DNA of 64,000 nucleotides from Streptomyces griseoviridis (GCA_014649155.1 BMSM01000007.1:186001-250000); one strand, 5' to 3'. Counted from the first letter of the stretch, positions 46,438-55,196 are shown. Made by a program: numbers and translations. Notes: a model not told the origin generated them from the letters alone.

Positions 46438-46992
46438 GTGCCCAGCAGCAGCTCCGTCATGGTCACCGGACTCACCGCGGCGGCCCTGGTCGCGGTCGGG
46501 GTCCTCGCCTACCAGGCGGCGGCCACCGCGCCCCCCGAGCGCGGCGGGCCCCGGGCGGGCGTCTCGCCCGCCCCCGGCCCCGCCAGGACCCCGCGCGACG
46601 AACGGCACCCGGACGCCCTGCCCGCGCGGTCCGGGACGGGTGAACGGGTGGTGTACTCCGTGGGCGACGACCGGGTGTGGCTGGTCGGCGACGGCGACCG
46701 GGTCCGGCGCACCTTCCGGGTCACGCCCAGCACGGTGGACCCGGCGCCCGGCACCTACGCGGTGACCTCCCGGTCCAACCGGGTCACGGGGTCCGACGGC
46801 GTCCCGATCGAGCACGTGGTGCGGTTCACCAGCGTCGACGGGGTGGTCATCGGGTTCAGCGCGGCGGTGGACGGCTCCACGGCCAGGCCCGGGCGCGGGG
46901 TGAGGACAGGCGGCATCCGGGAGACACGCGCGGACGGCGAGGCCATGTGGGACTTCGCGACGATCGGCCAGAAGGTCGTGGTCGTCCGCTGA
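46438..46992 (+). CDS. secreted or membrane-anchored hypothetical protein
   Basis: The 184-residue product has an N-terminal hydrophobic helix (VMVTGLTAAALVAVGVLAYQ), a Pro/Arg-rich linker and a beta-rich outside domain (ERVVYSVGDDRVWLVGDGD, then HVVRFTSVDGVVIGFSAAVD). There is no L,D-transpeptidase catalytic motif or other known signature, so function is unknown. GTG 46438 has GAGG nine bases upstream. It is divergent from tsaB, with a tandem repeat array between. Confidence 0.7.
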   Translation: MPSSSSVMVTGLTAAALVAVGVLAYQAAATAPPERGGPRAGVSPAPGPARTPRDERHPDALPARSGTGERVVYSVGDDRVWLVGDGDRVRRTFRVTPSTVDPAPGTYAVTSRSNRVTGSDGVPIEHVVRFTSVDGVVIGFSAAVDGSTARPGRGVRTGGIRETRADGEAMWDFATIGQKVVVVR

Positions 46993-47027
46993 GGACGCGG
47001 CGGCCCCGGCGGGCCGGGCGGGCCGGG

Positions 47028-47195
47028 TCAGGCGGCCTCGCGGTGCTCCGGGGCGGCGGCCCGGGGCTCGGGTTCGGGGGCGCGCGGCGGTGTGGAGATC
47101 GCGGCGGCCGCGGCACAGGCGGCCAGCAGATCCCGCATGGGCACGGCGGCGGGCGGGGCCGGCAGCGGCCTGCCCGGGGTCGGTGAAGCCGGCAT
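47028..47195 (-). CDS. 55-residue peptide gene under an iron box
   Basis: ATG 47195 has the strong ribosome site AGGAGG five bases upstream. The 55-residue product is Pro/Ala-rich (start MPASPTPGRPLPAP, then MRDLLAACAAAAAISTPPR) with no clear signal peptide or metal motif. A 16-bp perfect palindrome resembling DmdR/IdeR iron boxes lies 31 bases upstream, so expression under iron limitation is likely. I do not recognise the family. The strong ribosome site and the operator argue for a real gene. Confidence 0.65.
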   Translation of the reverse strand: MPASPTPGRPLPAPPAAVPMRDLLAACAAAAAISTPPRAPEPEPRAAAPEHREAA

Positions 47196-47226
47196 GGGCG
47201 CCTCCTGAAGCTCGGGGGCGAGCGAA

Positions 47227-47242
47227 GTTAGGCATGCCTAAC
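47227..47242 (-). promoter_or_regulatory. putative iron box (DmdR/IdeR type)
   Basis: GTTAGGCATGCCTAAC is a perfect palindrome that shares TTAGG and CCTAA arms with the actinobacterial iron-box consensus. It sits upstream of the 55-residue peptide gene and far from any siderophore gene in the window. Confidence 0.6.
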
Positions 47243-47332
47243 CACGTACTGGCTACCATGTGACCACGGGCAGGACGCCGAGCGCAATATCTTCCCGACG
47301 AGTTGTCGGAAAAACCGGGCCCGGGGCTCCGC

Positions 47333-47869
47333 TCAGGCGGTGAGGACGCTCAGGTCGGCCGCGGACCAGCGGGCGCCGATGCCGGTCAGCGTCACGTGCC
47401 GGACCTCGTCGGTGGTGTCGCCCACGGCACGGTGGATCACGAGCTGGAGCCGGTCGTCGGTCAGCTCCTCGACCTTGCCCTCGCCCCACTCCACGACGAT
47501 CACGGAGTCCGGCAGCGAGACGTCCAGGTCGAGGTCCTCCATCTCGTCCAGGCCGCCGGAGAGCCGGTAGGCGTCGACGTGGACCAGTGGCGGGCCGTCG
47601 CCGAGGGAGGGGTGGACCCGGGCGATGACGAACGTCGGGGAGGTCACCGCGCCGCGCACGCCGAGGCCCTCGCCCAGGCCCCGGGTCAGGGTCGTCTTGC
47701 CGGCGCCCAGTTCCCCGCTGAGCATCACCAGGTCGCCGGGGCGCAGCAGCTTGGCAAGCCTGCGGCCCAGCTCGCGCATCTGCTCGGGGGAGGTGACGGT
47801 GATCTCGGTGCCGGGGACCGGCTCAGCCGGGTCCGGGCCCTGCGGTGCTGCTGGTGCTTCCATAGCCAC
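47333..47869 (-). CDS. tsaE: t6A synthesis ATPase TsaE
   Basis: TsaE is the P-loop ATPase that resets the TsaB-TsaD complex. The 178-residue protein has Walker A SGELGAGKTTLTRGL, switch TSPTFVI, VHVDAYRL and Walker B VIVVEWGEG. The gene overlaps the end of the upstream alpha/beta hydrolase by 47 bases. It is separated from tsaB by the iron-box gene and the plus-strand gene at 46438, an unusual interruption if they were once one operon. Confidence 0.96.
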   Translation of the reverse strand: MAMEAPAAPQGPDPAEPVPGTEITVTSPEQMRELGRRLAKLLRPGDLVMLSGELGAGKTTLTRGLGEGLGVRGAVTSPTFVIARVHPSLGDGPPLVHVDAYRLSGGLDEMEDLDLDVSLPDSVIVVEWGEGKVEELTDDRLQLVIHRAVGDTTDEVRHVTLTGIGARWSAADLSVLTA

Positions 47870-49085
47870 CCACGGTAGCCCCTGACGGTACGGCGCCGAC
47901 GCGGACCAGCAGGTCGGCGAGGCGGTCGGTGACCAGCTCCGGGTGCTCCAGCATCACCAGGTGCCCGGCGTCCGGGACGAGGACCAGCTCCGCGTCGGGC
48001 AGCCGGCCGGCGATCTCCTCGCTGTGCTCGCTGGGCGTCACCAGATCGCGTACGCCGGCCAGCACCAGGACGGGTACGTCCCGGAAGCGGGCGAGCGCCT
48101 CGCCCTTGTCGTGGTCGTCGAAGGCCGGGTAGAACTCGGCGACGACGTCGATCGGCGTGGCCTCGATCATGCGCTCGGCGAACCGGGCGACGGCCGGGTC
48201 GACGTCCCGCCCGGCGAAGGAGTACCGCTTGATGATCCCGGCGAACAGGTCGGCGGTCGCCCGGCGCCCCTTCTCCACCATCTCGGCCCGCTGCCCCAGG
48301 GCCCTGAGCACGCCCGGCAGTATCCGCCGCACCGCGTTGACCCCGGCCACCGGGAGCCCGAAGTTGACCTCGCCGAGCCGCCCCGAGGACGTGCCGACCA
48401 GCGCGACGCCGACGACCCGCTCGCGGATCAGCTCGGGGAACTCGTCGGCCAGGGCCATCACGGTCATCCCGCCCATCGAGTGCCCGACCAGCACGACCGG
48501 GCCCTCGGGCACGGCGGCGTCGAGGACCGCCCGCAGGTCGCGGCCCAGCTCGTCGATGGAGACCGGCACCCCGTCCCGGACCTGGGCCACGCCCCGCCCG
48601 GAACGGCCGTGGCTGCGCTGGTCCCAGTACACGGACCGCACCACACCCCGCAGGGCCGCGCGCTGGAAGTGCCAGGAGTCCTGGCTGAGGCAGTAGCCGT
48701 GGCAGAAGACGACGGTCACCGGGGCGGGGGCCTTGCGGCCGAAGAGGCGCCGGCGGCGCGGTGCCGTGCCGCCCTCCGGCTCGACGTCGTCGACCTCGTA
48801 GTACAGCTCGGTGCCGTCGGCGGCGTACGCCTGGCCGGGCGTGCCGCGCAGCGAGCCGTACGGGCCCGCCGCGTCCAGGGCGAGGCGGGCCTTCTGGCGC
48901 ATGCCGCGTCCGACGGTGAGCCGCTCTATCGCCACGCCGGCGGCGGCCCCGGCCGCGACCACGCCCAGGGCGACGCCGGCTATCCCGGTGGCCCGGCGCC
49001 AGCCGCCGACGGCGACCTCGGTGGCGACCTCCGCGGCGGAGGCGACGGCCGCCGCGGCGACGGCCTCCCCGCTGCTCTCGCTCAC
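47823..49085 (-). CDS. alpha/beta hydrolase with N-terminal membrane helix
   Basis: The 420-residue protein has a hydrophobic segment near residues 33-50 (GIAGVALGVVAAGAAAGVAI), then a hydrolase fold: VVFCHGYCLSQDSWHFQ (oxyanion region), nucleophile elbow VLVGHSMGGM, acid region VLAGVRDLVTP and catalytic His in DAGHLVMLEHPE. The active site is intact. The substrate is unknown. Position between alr and tsaE is typical for streptomycetes. GTG 49085 follows GAGGAG. It overlaps tsaE at its 3' end. Confidence 0.9.
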   Translation of the reverse strand: MSESSGEAVAAAAVASAAEVATEVAVGGWRRATGIAGVALGVVAAGAAAGVAIERLTVGRGMRQKARLALDAAGPYGSLRGTPGQAYAADGTELYYEVDDVEPEGGTAPRRRRLFGRKAPAPVTVVFCHGYCLSQDSWHFQRAALRGVVRSVYWDQRSHGRSGRGVAQVRDGVPVSIDELGRDLRAVLDAAVPEGPVVLVGHSMGGMTVMALADEFPELIRERVVGVALVGTSSGRLGEVNFGLPVAGVNAVRRILPGVLRALGQRAEMVEKGRRATADLFAGIIKRYSFAGRDVDPAVARFAERMIEATPIDVVAEFYPAFDDHDKGEALARFRDVPVLVLAGVRDLVTPSEHSEEIAGRLPDAELVLVPDAGHLVMLEHPELVTDRLADLLVRVGAVPSGATVGGYGSTSSTAGPGPG

Positions 49086-49158
49086 GAACCGCTCCTCTTC
49101 ACCTCATGTACGCGGCCTCAGGTCCGCGCGTCCACGCGGCCTCGTGTGTGCGCCGGGG

Positions 49159-50328
49159 TCACTCGTTGACGTAGACGCGGGGCACGCGCGCGCCGACGCG
49201 GGTGACGATCTCGTACCCGATGGTGCCGGCGGCCTGCGCCCAGTCCTCGGCGGTGGGCTCCCCCCCGTCGCCGGGGCCGAACAGCACCGCCTCCGCGCCG
49301 GCCGGCGGCTCGTCACCGCCGAGGTCGACCGCGAACTGGTCCATCGCGATCCGGCCCGCCACCGTACGCCACTTGCCGTCCACCAGCACCGGCCCGTTGG
49401 AGGAGGCGTGCCGCGGGATGCCGTCCGCGTAGCCGAGCGGGACCAGGCCGAGGGTGGTGTCGCCGGGGGTGGTGTAGCGGTGCCCGTAGCTGACGCCGTG
49501 GCCGCCGGGAACCCGCTTGACCAGGGCGAGCGAGGCGGACAGCGTCATCACCGGGCGCAGTCCGTGGTCGGCGGGGGTGCCCAGCTCGGGGCTGGGCGAG
49601 AGGCCGTAGAGCGCGATGCCGGTCCGGACGAGGTCGTAGTGGGCCTCGGGGAGGGTGAGGGTGGCCGGGGAGTTGGCGATGTGCCGCACCTCGGGGCGGA
49701 CGCCCCGCTCCTCGGCGTACGCCGTCATCTCCCGGAAGACGGTGAGCTGGGCGGCGATGGAGGGGTGGCCGGGCTCGTCGGCGCAGGCGAAGTGGGACCA
49801 GAGCCCGGTGATTTGGAGCAGTCCCGCGCGTTCGGCGTCGAGGGCGGCGCCCACCAGCTCGTGCCAGTCGGGGCCGGGCTGGCAGCCGTTGCGGCCGAGC
49901 CCGGTGTCGGCCTTGAGCTGCACCCGCGCGGGGCGTCCGGCGCGCCGGGCGGCGTCCTCGACCTCGCGCAGGGCCCACATGCCGCTGACGGAGACGTCGA
50001 GGCCGGCCTCGATCGCCTCCTGCCAGGGGCCTCCGGGGGTCCACAGCCAGCACATGATCCGGACGTCGTCCGGCAGCCCCGCGTCGGCGCGCAGCGCGAG
50101 GGCCTCGTGCGGGGTGGCGGTGCCGAGCCAGGTGGCGCCCGCCTGGACGGCCGCGCGGGCGCACGGTACCGCCCCGTGTCCGTAGCCGTCGGCCTTCACC
50201 ACGGCCATCAGCGCCGTGCCGGGCGCGAGCAGCGCGCGCAGCGTCCGCACGTTGCTCCGCAGCGCGTCCAGATCGATCTCGGCCCGGGCCCGCACGGCGG
50301 CCCCCTGACGGGCGGTTGTCTCACTCAT
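49159..50328 (-). CDS. alr: alanine racemase
   Basis: This PLP enzyme makes D-alanine for peptidoglycan. The 389-residue protein has the PLP lysine K45 in AVVKADGYGHG, the second catalytic residue in VSYGHRYTT (Tyr), and barrel motifs VQLKADTGLGRNG and RTGIALYGLSP. Length is normal. It is followed 73 bp later by the alpha/beta hydrolase gene and likely cotranscribed. Upstream lies the 206-bp repeat region, so its promoter must be in 50329-50408. Confidence 0.97.
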   Translation of the reverse strand: MSETTARQGAAVRARAEIDLDALRSNVRTLRALLAPGTALMAVVKADGYGHGAVPCARAAVQAGATWLGTATPHEALALRADAGLPDDVRIMCWLWTPGGPWQEAIEAGLDVSVSGMWALREVEDAARRAGRPARVQLKADTGLGRNGCQPGPDWHELVGAALDAERAGLLQITGLWSHFACADEPGHPSIAAQLTVFREMTAYAEERGVRPEVRHIANSPATLTLPEAHYDLVRTGIALYGLSPSPELGTPADHGLRPVMTLSASLALVKRVPGGHGVSYGHRYTTPGDTTLGLVPLGYADGIPRHASSNGPVLVDGKWRTVAGRIAMDQFAVDLGGDEPPAGAEAVLFGPGDGGEPTAEDWAQAAGTIGYEIVTRVGARVPRVYVNE

Positions 50329-50408
50329 CTCGGAGCCAGTCTCTCAGAGCACCCGGAGGACAAGGCCCCACCCCGTGGGAGGTACCCCCAGCGGCACGGG
50401 TGGGCGCA

Positions 50409-50917
50409 GCCGGCACCCCGCTCACGCCGGGTTGCGCACGCCCCCGGCCCGCCCCCGCTCCGGGCGCCCCTGTGCCCGACGCCCCGCACACGCACGCGCA
50501 CGCCCCCGCCCTTCCCGGCCTGTGCGGGAAGCGGGCCGTCGTCACCGGGGCGAGCGACGGGACGGGGCCCGGCATCGCCACACGCCTCGCCGCCGCCGGC
50601 GCGCAGGTGCTGCTGCCGGCACCCCGCTCACGCCGGGTTGCGCACGCCCCCGGCCCGCCCCCGCTCCGGGCGCCCCTGTTCCCGACGCCCCGCACACGCA
50701 CGCGCACGCCCCCGCCCTTCCCGGCCTGTGCGGGAAGCGGGCCGTCGTCACCGGGGCGAGCGACGGGACGGGGCCCGGCATCGCCACACGCCTCGCCGCC
50801 GCCGGCGCGCAGGTGCTGCTGCCAGCACCCCGCTCACGCCGGGTTGCGCCCCCCCCGGCCCGCCCCCGCTCCGGGCGCCCCTGTACCCGACGCCCCGCAC
50901 ACGCACGCGCACGCCCC
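50409..50917 (+). repeat. 206-bp tandem repeat, 2.5 copies
   Basis: Copy 1 is 50409-50614, copy 2 is 50615-50820, and a partial third copy is 50821 to about 50917. The copies are nearly identical: for example TGTGCCCGAC, TGTTCCCGAC and TGTACCCGAC differ at one base. Each full copy contains the same 5' segment of a short-chain dehydrogenase gene. The period is not a multiple of three, so frames shift between copies. Confidence 0.93.
50472..50820 (+). pseudogene. SDR gene 5' fragments inside the tandem repeat
   Basis: From GTG 50472 the frame reads MPDAPHTHAHAPALPGLC, then GKRAVVTGASDGTGPGIA and TRLAAAGAQVLLPA. This is the start of a short-chain dehydrogenase with the cofactor motif TGASDGTG. 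After about 50 codons it runs into the next repeat copy. Copy 2 repeats the same segment with TTC in place of the GTG start. No later part of the SDR is found before nnr, so the gene is lost. Confidence 0.75.
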
Positions 50918-50957
50918 GCACCCCTCCCCTACGTCACCCTCGCACCCGACCCCGACG

Positions 50958-52400
50958 TCACCCTCGTACATCCCGCCAGACCACCCCCACCGCCGCCGCC
51001 AGGTCATGCGCCCCCATCGGCGCCCCGTCCGCCGCCACCCGCCCCGCGAGCCCGTGCAGATACGCCCCCGCGCTCCCCGCGTCCAGCGCCGACAGCCCCG
51101 CCGCCAGCAGGGACCCCGCCAGCCCGGACAGCACATCCCCGCTCCCGGCCGTGGCCAGCCAGGGCGTCCCCGTCGCGTTGACGCGCACCGCGCCCCCGTC
51201 CGCCCCGGCGACCAGCGTGGTCGACCCCTTCAGCAGCACCGTCGCCCCGTACCGCCCCGCCAGCTCCCGCGCCGACTCCAGCCGCGCCCCCTCGACCTCC
51301 TCCCGGCTCACCCCCAGCAGCGCCGCCGCCTCCCCGGCATGCGGCGTCATCAGCGTCGGCTCCGTACGCGCCCGTACCGCCCCGGCGTCCGCCAGCCGCA
51401 GCCCGTCCGCGTCGATCAGCACCGGCACGTCCGCCGCGACCACCTCCGCCACCGTTCCGGCGTCGTCCCCGGCCCCCGGTCCGACCACCCACGCCTGCAC
51501 CCGCCCCGCCCGCTTCGGCCCCTGGTCGGACACGAGCGTCTCGGGGAACCGGGCGATCACCGCGTCCCCGGCCGGACCGACGTACCGCACCGCCCCGGCC
51601 CCGCCCCGCAGCGCACCCGAGACCGCGAGCACCGCCGCCCCCGGGTACCGCGCCGACCCGGCCGCGATGCCCACGACCCCGCGCCGGTACTTGTCGCTCT
51701 CCGCCCCCGGCACCGGCAGCAGCCGCGCCACGTCCGCGTGCTGCAACGCCTCCAGCACCGGCACCTCGTCCAGCGACAGGCCGATGCCGACCAGCCGCAC
51801 CGACCCGGCGTACTCCCGCGCCGGATCGATCAGCAGCCCCGGCTTGTGCGCCCCGAAGGTCACGGTGAGGTCGGCCCGGACGGCGGCCCCCCGCACCTCG
51901 CCCGTGTCCGCGTCCACCCCGCTCGGCAGGTCCACCGCCACGACGGCGGCCCGCGCCCGCTCCGCCGCCTCGGCGAGCGGCACCGCCTCCGGACGCAGCC
52001 CGCCCCTGCCGCCGATCCCGACGATGCCGTCGACCACGAGGTCGGCCCGCTCGATCAGCCGTACCCCGTCCGGTGCCCCCGCGGTGCTCCCGCCCGCCCG
52101 GCGCAGCGCCGCGAGCCCCCCGGCGTGCGCCCGCCCGGGTGCGAGCAGGACGGCCGTCACGCCGGCGCCCCGGCGGGCCAGCCGCGCCCCGGCGTACAGG
52201 GCGTCGCCGCCGTTGTCGCCGCTGCCGACCAGCAGCACCACCCGGCTGCCGTACACCCGGCCGGGCGCCCGGCCCAGCACCTGGGCGCAGGCGGTGGCGA
52301 GCCCGGCCGCCGCCCGTTGCATCAAGGCGCCCTCGGGCAGCCGCGCCATCGCCGCCCGCTCCGCCGTCCTGACCGTCTCCACGCTGTACGCAGTCCGCAT
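50958..52400 (-). CDS. nnr: bifunctional NAD(P)H-hydrate epimerase/dehydratase
   Basis: Nnr repairs hydrated NAD(P)H. The 480-residue protein joins the YjeF_N epimerase (residues 1 to about 205: VVLLVGSGDNGGDALYAGA, VVDGIVGIGGRGGL, VVAVDLPSGVDADTGEV) to the ADP/ATP-dependent dehydratase (VGIAAGSARYPGAAVLA, VLIDADGLRLA, LMTPHAGEAAALLG, ATAGSGDVLSGLAG). Both active sites look intact. ATG 52400 gives the normal N-terminus MRTAYSVETVR. It normally neighbours alr and acpS; here a repeat lies on one side and a monooxygenase/TetR/XRE insert on the other. Confidence 0.96.
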   Translation of the reverse strand: MRTAYSVETVRTAERAAMARLPEGALMQRAAAGLATACAQVLGRAPGRVYGSRVVLLVGSGDNGGDALYAGARLARRGAGVTAVLLAPGRAHAGGLAALRRAGGSTAGAPDGVRLIERADLVVDGIVGIGGRGGLRPEAVPLAEAAERARAAVVAVDLPSGVDADTGEVRGAAVRADLTVTFGAHKPGLLIDPAREYAGSVRLVGIGLSLDEVPVLEALQHADVARLLPVPGAESDKYRRGVVGIAAGSARYPGAAVLAVSGALRGGAGAVRYVGPAGDAVIARFPETLVSDQGPKRAGRVQAWVVGPGAGDDAGTVAEVVAADVPVLIDADGLRLADAGAVRARTEPTLMTPHAGEAAALLGVSREEVEGARLESARELAGRYGATVLLKGSTTLVAGADGGAVRVNATGTPWLATAGSGDVLSGLAGSLLAAGLSALDAGSAGAYLHGLAGRVAADGAPMGAHDLAAAVGVVWRDVRG

Positions 52401-52434
52401 GCCGTCGAGTCTGCCCACTGCGCCGCGCCCCGTG

Positions 52435-53568
52435 TCAGGAGGACCCCGCGTGTCCGGTGAACAGGTCGAGCAGGCCGTACGGCGAGTCCGGGCCGAACAT
52501 GAGCGCGTGCAGCCGGCCCGCCTCGACGGCCTCGGCGGCGCTGCGGGCGAACATCTCCTCCTCGTACGCGGTGAGCGCGGCCTCGGTGTCACCGGGACGC
52601 GCGGCGAGCAGCTCGCCGAGCCGGGCACCGTCGTACAGGGCGAGGTTGGCGCCCTCCCCGGACGGGATCATGAGGTGCGCGGCGTCGCCGAGCAGGGTCA
52701 CGCCCGGCACCCGGTCCCAGCGGTGCCCGTCCGGCAGCGCGTACAGGGGGCGGTGCACCGGCGGGGTGTCGCCGTCGGTGATCAGCGCGGTCAGCTCAGG
52801 GGCCCAGCCCTCGAACTCCGCCGCGATCCGCGCGGCGGCCCCGGCGGCGTCGGTGAAGTCGACGGCGCGGAACCACTCCAGCGGCTCGGCCAGCGCCACG
52901 TAGGTGTGCAGGGTGTCCCCGCTCTCCCGGTGGGCCTGGATGCCCTTGCCCGGCGCGAGCGCGTACATCGCCCCGCCGCCGACCGCCTTCGCCGCGGCGG
53001 GGTGCCGCGTGCCGGCGTCGTACAGGTACGTCTCGACGAAGGACGTGCCGGTGTACTCGGGTGAGGCGCCGGAAAGCAGCGGCCTGACCCGCGACCAGGC
53101 GCCGTCCGCGCCGATCAGCAGGCCGGTGACGAGGGTGGAGCCGTCGGCGAAGCGCACCTCGTGCCGGCCGTCACCGAGCGCGCGGGCGCCGCTCACCTTC
53201 TGCCCCCACCGCACGGTGCCCTTGGGCAGCGAGTCGAGCAGCAGCCGCCGCAGCTCGCCGCGCCGCACCTCGGGGCGCCCGCCCGTGCCGTCGTCGGGTT
53301 CGTCGAGCAGGACGGTCCCGTCCGGGGCGAGGGCCCTCGATGCCTGGCGGCCCTCCAGGACGAGGCCGAGGAACTCCTCGTACAGGCCCGCGGCTTCGAG
53401 GGCGGGCTGTCCGTTGCCCTCGTGGATGTCGAGCAGGCCGCCCTGCGCGCGGGCGGTGGGCGACGCCTCCGCCTCGTGGACGGTGGCCGGGATGCCGTGG
53501 ACGTGGAGGACGCGGGCGAGGGTCAGTCCCCCGAGCCCGGCGCCGATGATCGTGATGTCGGTGGTCAT
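52435..53568 (-). CDS. FAD-dependent monooxygenase, TetX-like
   Basis: This class A flavoprotein hydroxylase of 377 residues has GAGLGGLTLARVLHVHGI (FAD-ADP) at residues 9-26, QGGLLDIHEGNGQPALEAAG (also seen in TetX-like enzymes), LLIGADGAWSRVR (DG motif) and GVTLLGDAAHLMIPSGEGAN (GD motif). There is no reductase domain. Relatives inactivate drugs or tailor aromatic natural products. It is divergent from a TetR gene with three shared operator palindromes, a typical substrate-inducible arrangement. Whether tetracyclines are substrates cannot be told. Confidence 0.9.
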   Translation of the reverse strand: MTTDITIIGAGLGGLTLARVLHVHGIPATVHEAEASPTARAQGGLLDIHEGNGQPALEAAGLYEEFLGLVLEGRQASRALAPDGTVLLDEPDDGTGGRPEVRRGELRRLLLDSLPKGTVRWGQKVSGARALGDGRHEVRFADGSTLVTGLLIGADGAWSRVRPLLSGASPEYTGTSFVETYLYDAGTRHPAAAKAVGGGAMYALAPGKGIQAHRESGDTLHTYVALAEPLEWFRAVDFTDAAGAAARIAAEFEGWAPELTALITDGDTPPVHRPLYALPDGHRWDRVPGVTLLGDAAHLMIPSGEGANLALYDGARLGELLAARPGDTEAALTAYEEEMFARSAAEAVEAGRLHALMFGPDSPYGLLDLFTGHAGSS

Positions 53569-53585
53569 GCCGCTGCCTCACCGTC

Positions 53586-53657
53586 TGGAATACCGTTCCA
53601 TTACACGATCCAGACTGGAACCTCGTTCCATACTTGTCAAGATGGAACGGGGTTCCA
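53586..53657. promoter_or_regulatory. three TetR-type operator palindromes
   Basis: TGGAATACCGTTCCA (53586-53600), TGGAACCTCGTTCCA (53616-53630) and TGGAACGGGGTTCCA (53643-53657) share the form TGGAAC-N3-GTTCCA. They fill the gap between the divergent monooxygenase and TetR genes, with centres 30 and 27 bp apart. Confidence 0.85.
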
Positions 53658-53679
53658 GCGCCTGTGCGAAGATGGAGGC

Positions 53680-54378
53680 ATGGCTGCCACCCGTACGCGC
53701 CGCACCGAGCGCCGGGAGAACCCGCTCTCGCGCGAGCGCATCGTCGAGGCCGCGATCGAGCTGCTCGACGCGGCGGGCGAGGGCGGGCTCACCTTCCGCG
53801 CCCTGGCCGAGCGCCTCGCCACCGGCCCCGGCGCGATCTACTGGCACGTCACCGGCAAGGACGAGCTGCTGCACGCCGCCACCGACGCGGTCGTGGCCGC
53901 CGCCGTACCCCCCGCCCCCGCCGGCACCGCCCCGCGGGACGCCGTCCGGGCCGTCGCGCTCGGGGTGTTCGACGCGATCGACGCCCATCCCTGGGTCGGC
54001 GCCCAGCTCGCCCGCTCCGCCATGGACGCGCCGATCCTGCGGATCTTCGAGCGCCTCGGCCGCCAGGTCCAGGCCCTCGGCGTCCCCCGCGCCGTCCGGT
54101 TCACGGCCGCCTCCGCGCTGCTGAACTACGTCGTCGGAGTCGCCGGCCAGAACGCGGCGAACGCCCGCGCGGTCGAGGCGGGCACGGACCGCACGGAGTT
54201 CCTGACCAGGATGGCGGCGGCCTGGACGGAGCTGGACCCGGAGGAGTACCCGTTCGTCCGGGAGGTCGCGGGCGACCTGCCCCACCACGACGACCGGGTG
54301 GAGTTCCTCGCCGGGATCGACCTCATCCTGACCGGCATCGCTCCCCGCGAGCGCCCGGCCGACCCGCCGTCCGCATGA
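53680..54378 (+). CDS. TetR-family repressor
   Basis: The 232-residue regulator has the TetR helix-turn-helix at residues about 18-60 (LSRERIVEAAIELLDAAGEG, then ALAERLATGPGAIYWHV). The C-terminal ligand domain resembles TetR_C of the TetR/MmyB type (AVRAVALGVFDAIDAHPWVG, SALLNYVVGVAGQNAANARA). ATG 53680 stands just after GGAGG at short spacing. Its stop overlaps the start of the XRE-cupin gene in ATGA, so both regulators are made from one message. It probably represses itself and the monooxygenase through the three palindromes. Confidence 0.9.
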   Translation: MAATRTRRTERRENPLSRERIVEAAIELLDAAGEGGLTFRALAERLATGPGAIYWHVTGKDELLHAATDAVVAAAVPPAPAGTAPRDAVRAVALGVFDAIDAHPWVGAQLARSAMDAPILRIFERLGRQVQALGVPRAVRFTAASALLNYVVGVAGQNAANARAVEAGTDRTEFLTRMAAAWTELDPEEYPFVREVAGDLPHHDDRVEFLAGIDLILTGIAPRERPADPPSA

Positions 54379-55196
54379 CGAACACCCCGCCCGGCGCGAA
54401 CGGCTCCCGCCGGGACACCGGCCCCCGCCAGGAGAGCGACCCCCGTCAGGAGGACGCCCCCGACCGGCAGAACCCCCGGAGCGGGACGAGCGACCTCCGC
54501 CGGGGAACCGACCCCCGCCCGCGGATCGGCCCCCGCCAGGACACCGCCCCTGTCCCCGGCCCCGACCCCGACCCCGGCGCCGACCCCGACGAAACCGTCC
54601 TGTCCGGCCTCGGCCCCCGTCTCCGCGCCCTCCGCCAGGCCCGCGGCCTCACGCTGTCCCGGCTCGGCGCGGTCACCGGCATCTCCGTGAGCACCCTGTC
54701 CCGGCTGGAGTCGGGGCGGCGCGAGCCGACGCTGCGGCATCTGCTGCCGCTGGCCCGCGCGTACCGCGTCTCCCTGGACGACCTGGCCGGCTCCCGCACG
54801 GGCGACCCCCGCGTCCACCCCCGGCCCGTCGTCCGGCACGGGCAGACCTGGATCCCGCTCACCCCGCACCTCGGCGGCCCGCACGCCTACAAGCAGATCC
54901 TCCCGGCCCCGGCCGCCCCGCGCGCCGCCCGTCCCGAGCAGGGCTCCCACGAGGGGTACGAGTGGCTGTACGTCCTCAACGGCCGGCTGCTGCTCGCCCT
55001 CGGCGACCACGACCTGGTCCTGTCGGCGGGCGAGGCCGCCGAGTTCGACACCCGCGTCCCGCACGGCCTCGCCAACGCGGGCGACGGCCCCGTGGAGTGG
55101 ATCGCGCTGTACGGGGCCCAGGGCGAACGCCCCTTCGTCCGGGTCCGCCCGGCCGGGAAACACGAGGGGACCGGGGGCCTCACCCCTCCGCGATGA
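54375..55196 (+). CDS. XRE-cupin transcriptional regulator
   Basis: The 273-residue protein begins with a disordered Arg/Pro/Asp-rich tail of about 75 residues containing repeated PRQ/DPR motifs. An XRE helix-turn-helix follows ([20 protein letters not shown], then [20 protein letters not shown]) and a C-terminal cupin ([36 protein letters not shown]). The cupin suggests a small-molecule or metal sensor. The start overlaps the TetR stop in ATGA. The 3' end overlaps convergent acpS by 17 bp. Confidence 0.88.
   Translation: MTNTPPGANGSRRDTGPRQESDPRQEDAPDRQNPRSGTSDLRRGTDPRPRIGPRQDTAPVPGPDPDPGADPDETVLSGLGPRLRALRQARGLTLSRLGAVTGISVSTLSRLESGRREPTLRHLLPLARAYRVSLDDLAGSRTGDPRVHPRPVVRHGQTWIPLTPHLGGPHAYKQILPAPAAPRAARPEQGSHEGYEWLYVLNGRLLLALGDHDLVLSAGEAAEFDTRVPHGLANAGDGPVEWIALYGAQGERPFVRVRPAGKHEGTGGLTPPR

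Larger units (their letters stand above)
50329..50957. other. repeat-filled region between alr and nnr
   Basis: There is no intact gene here. The interval is almost entirely the 206-bp tandem repeat described separately, with short unique flanks (50329-50408 and 50918-50957). Confidence 0.8.

Noticed and set aside
48811..53064. Very long plus-strand open frame of more than 1400 codons
   Set aside because: It runs opposite alr, nnr and other clear genes, has reversed codon bias and Ala/Arg/Pro-rich composition; a typical high-GC antisense shadow.
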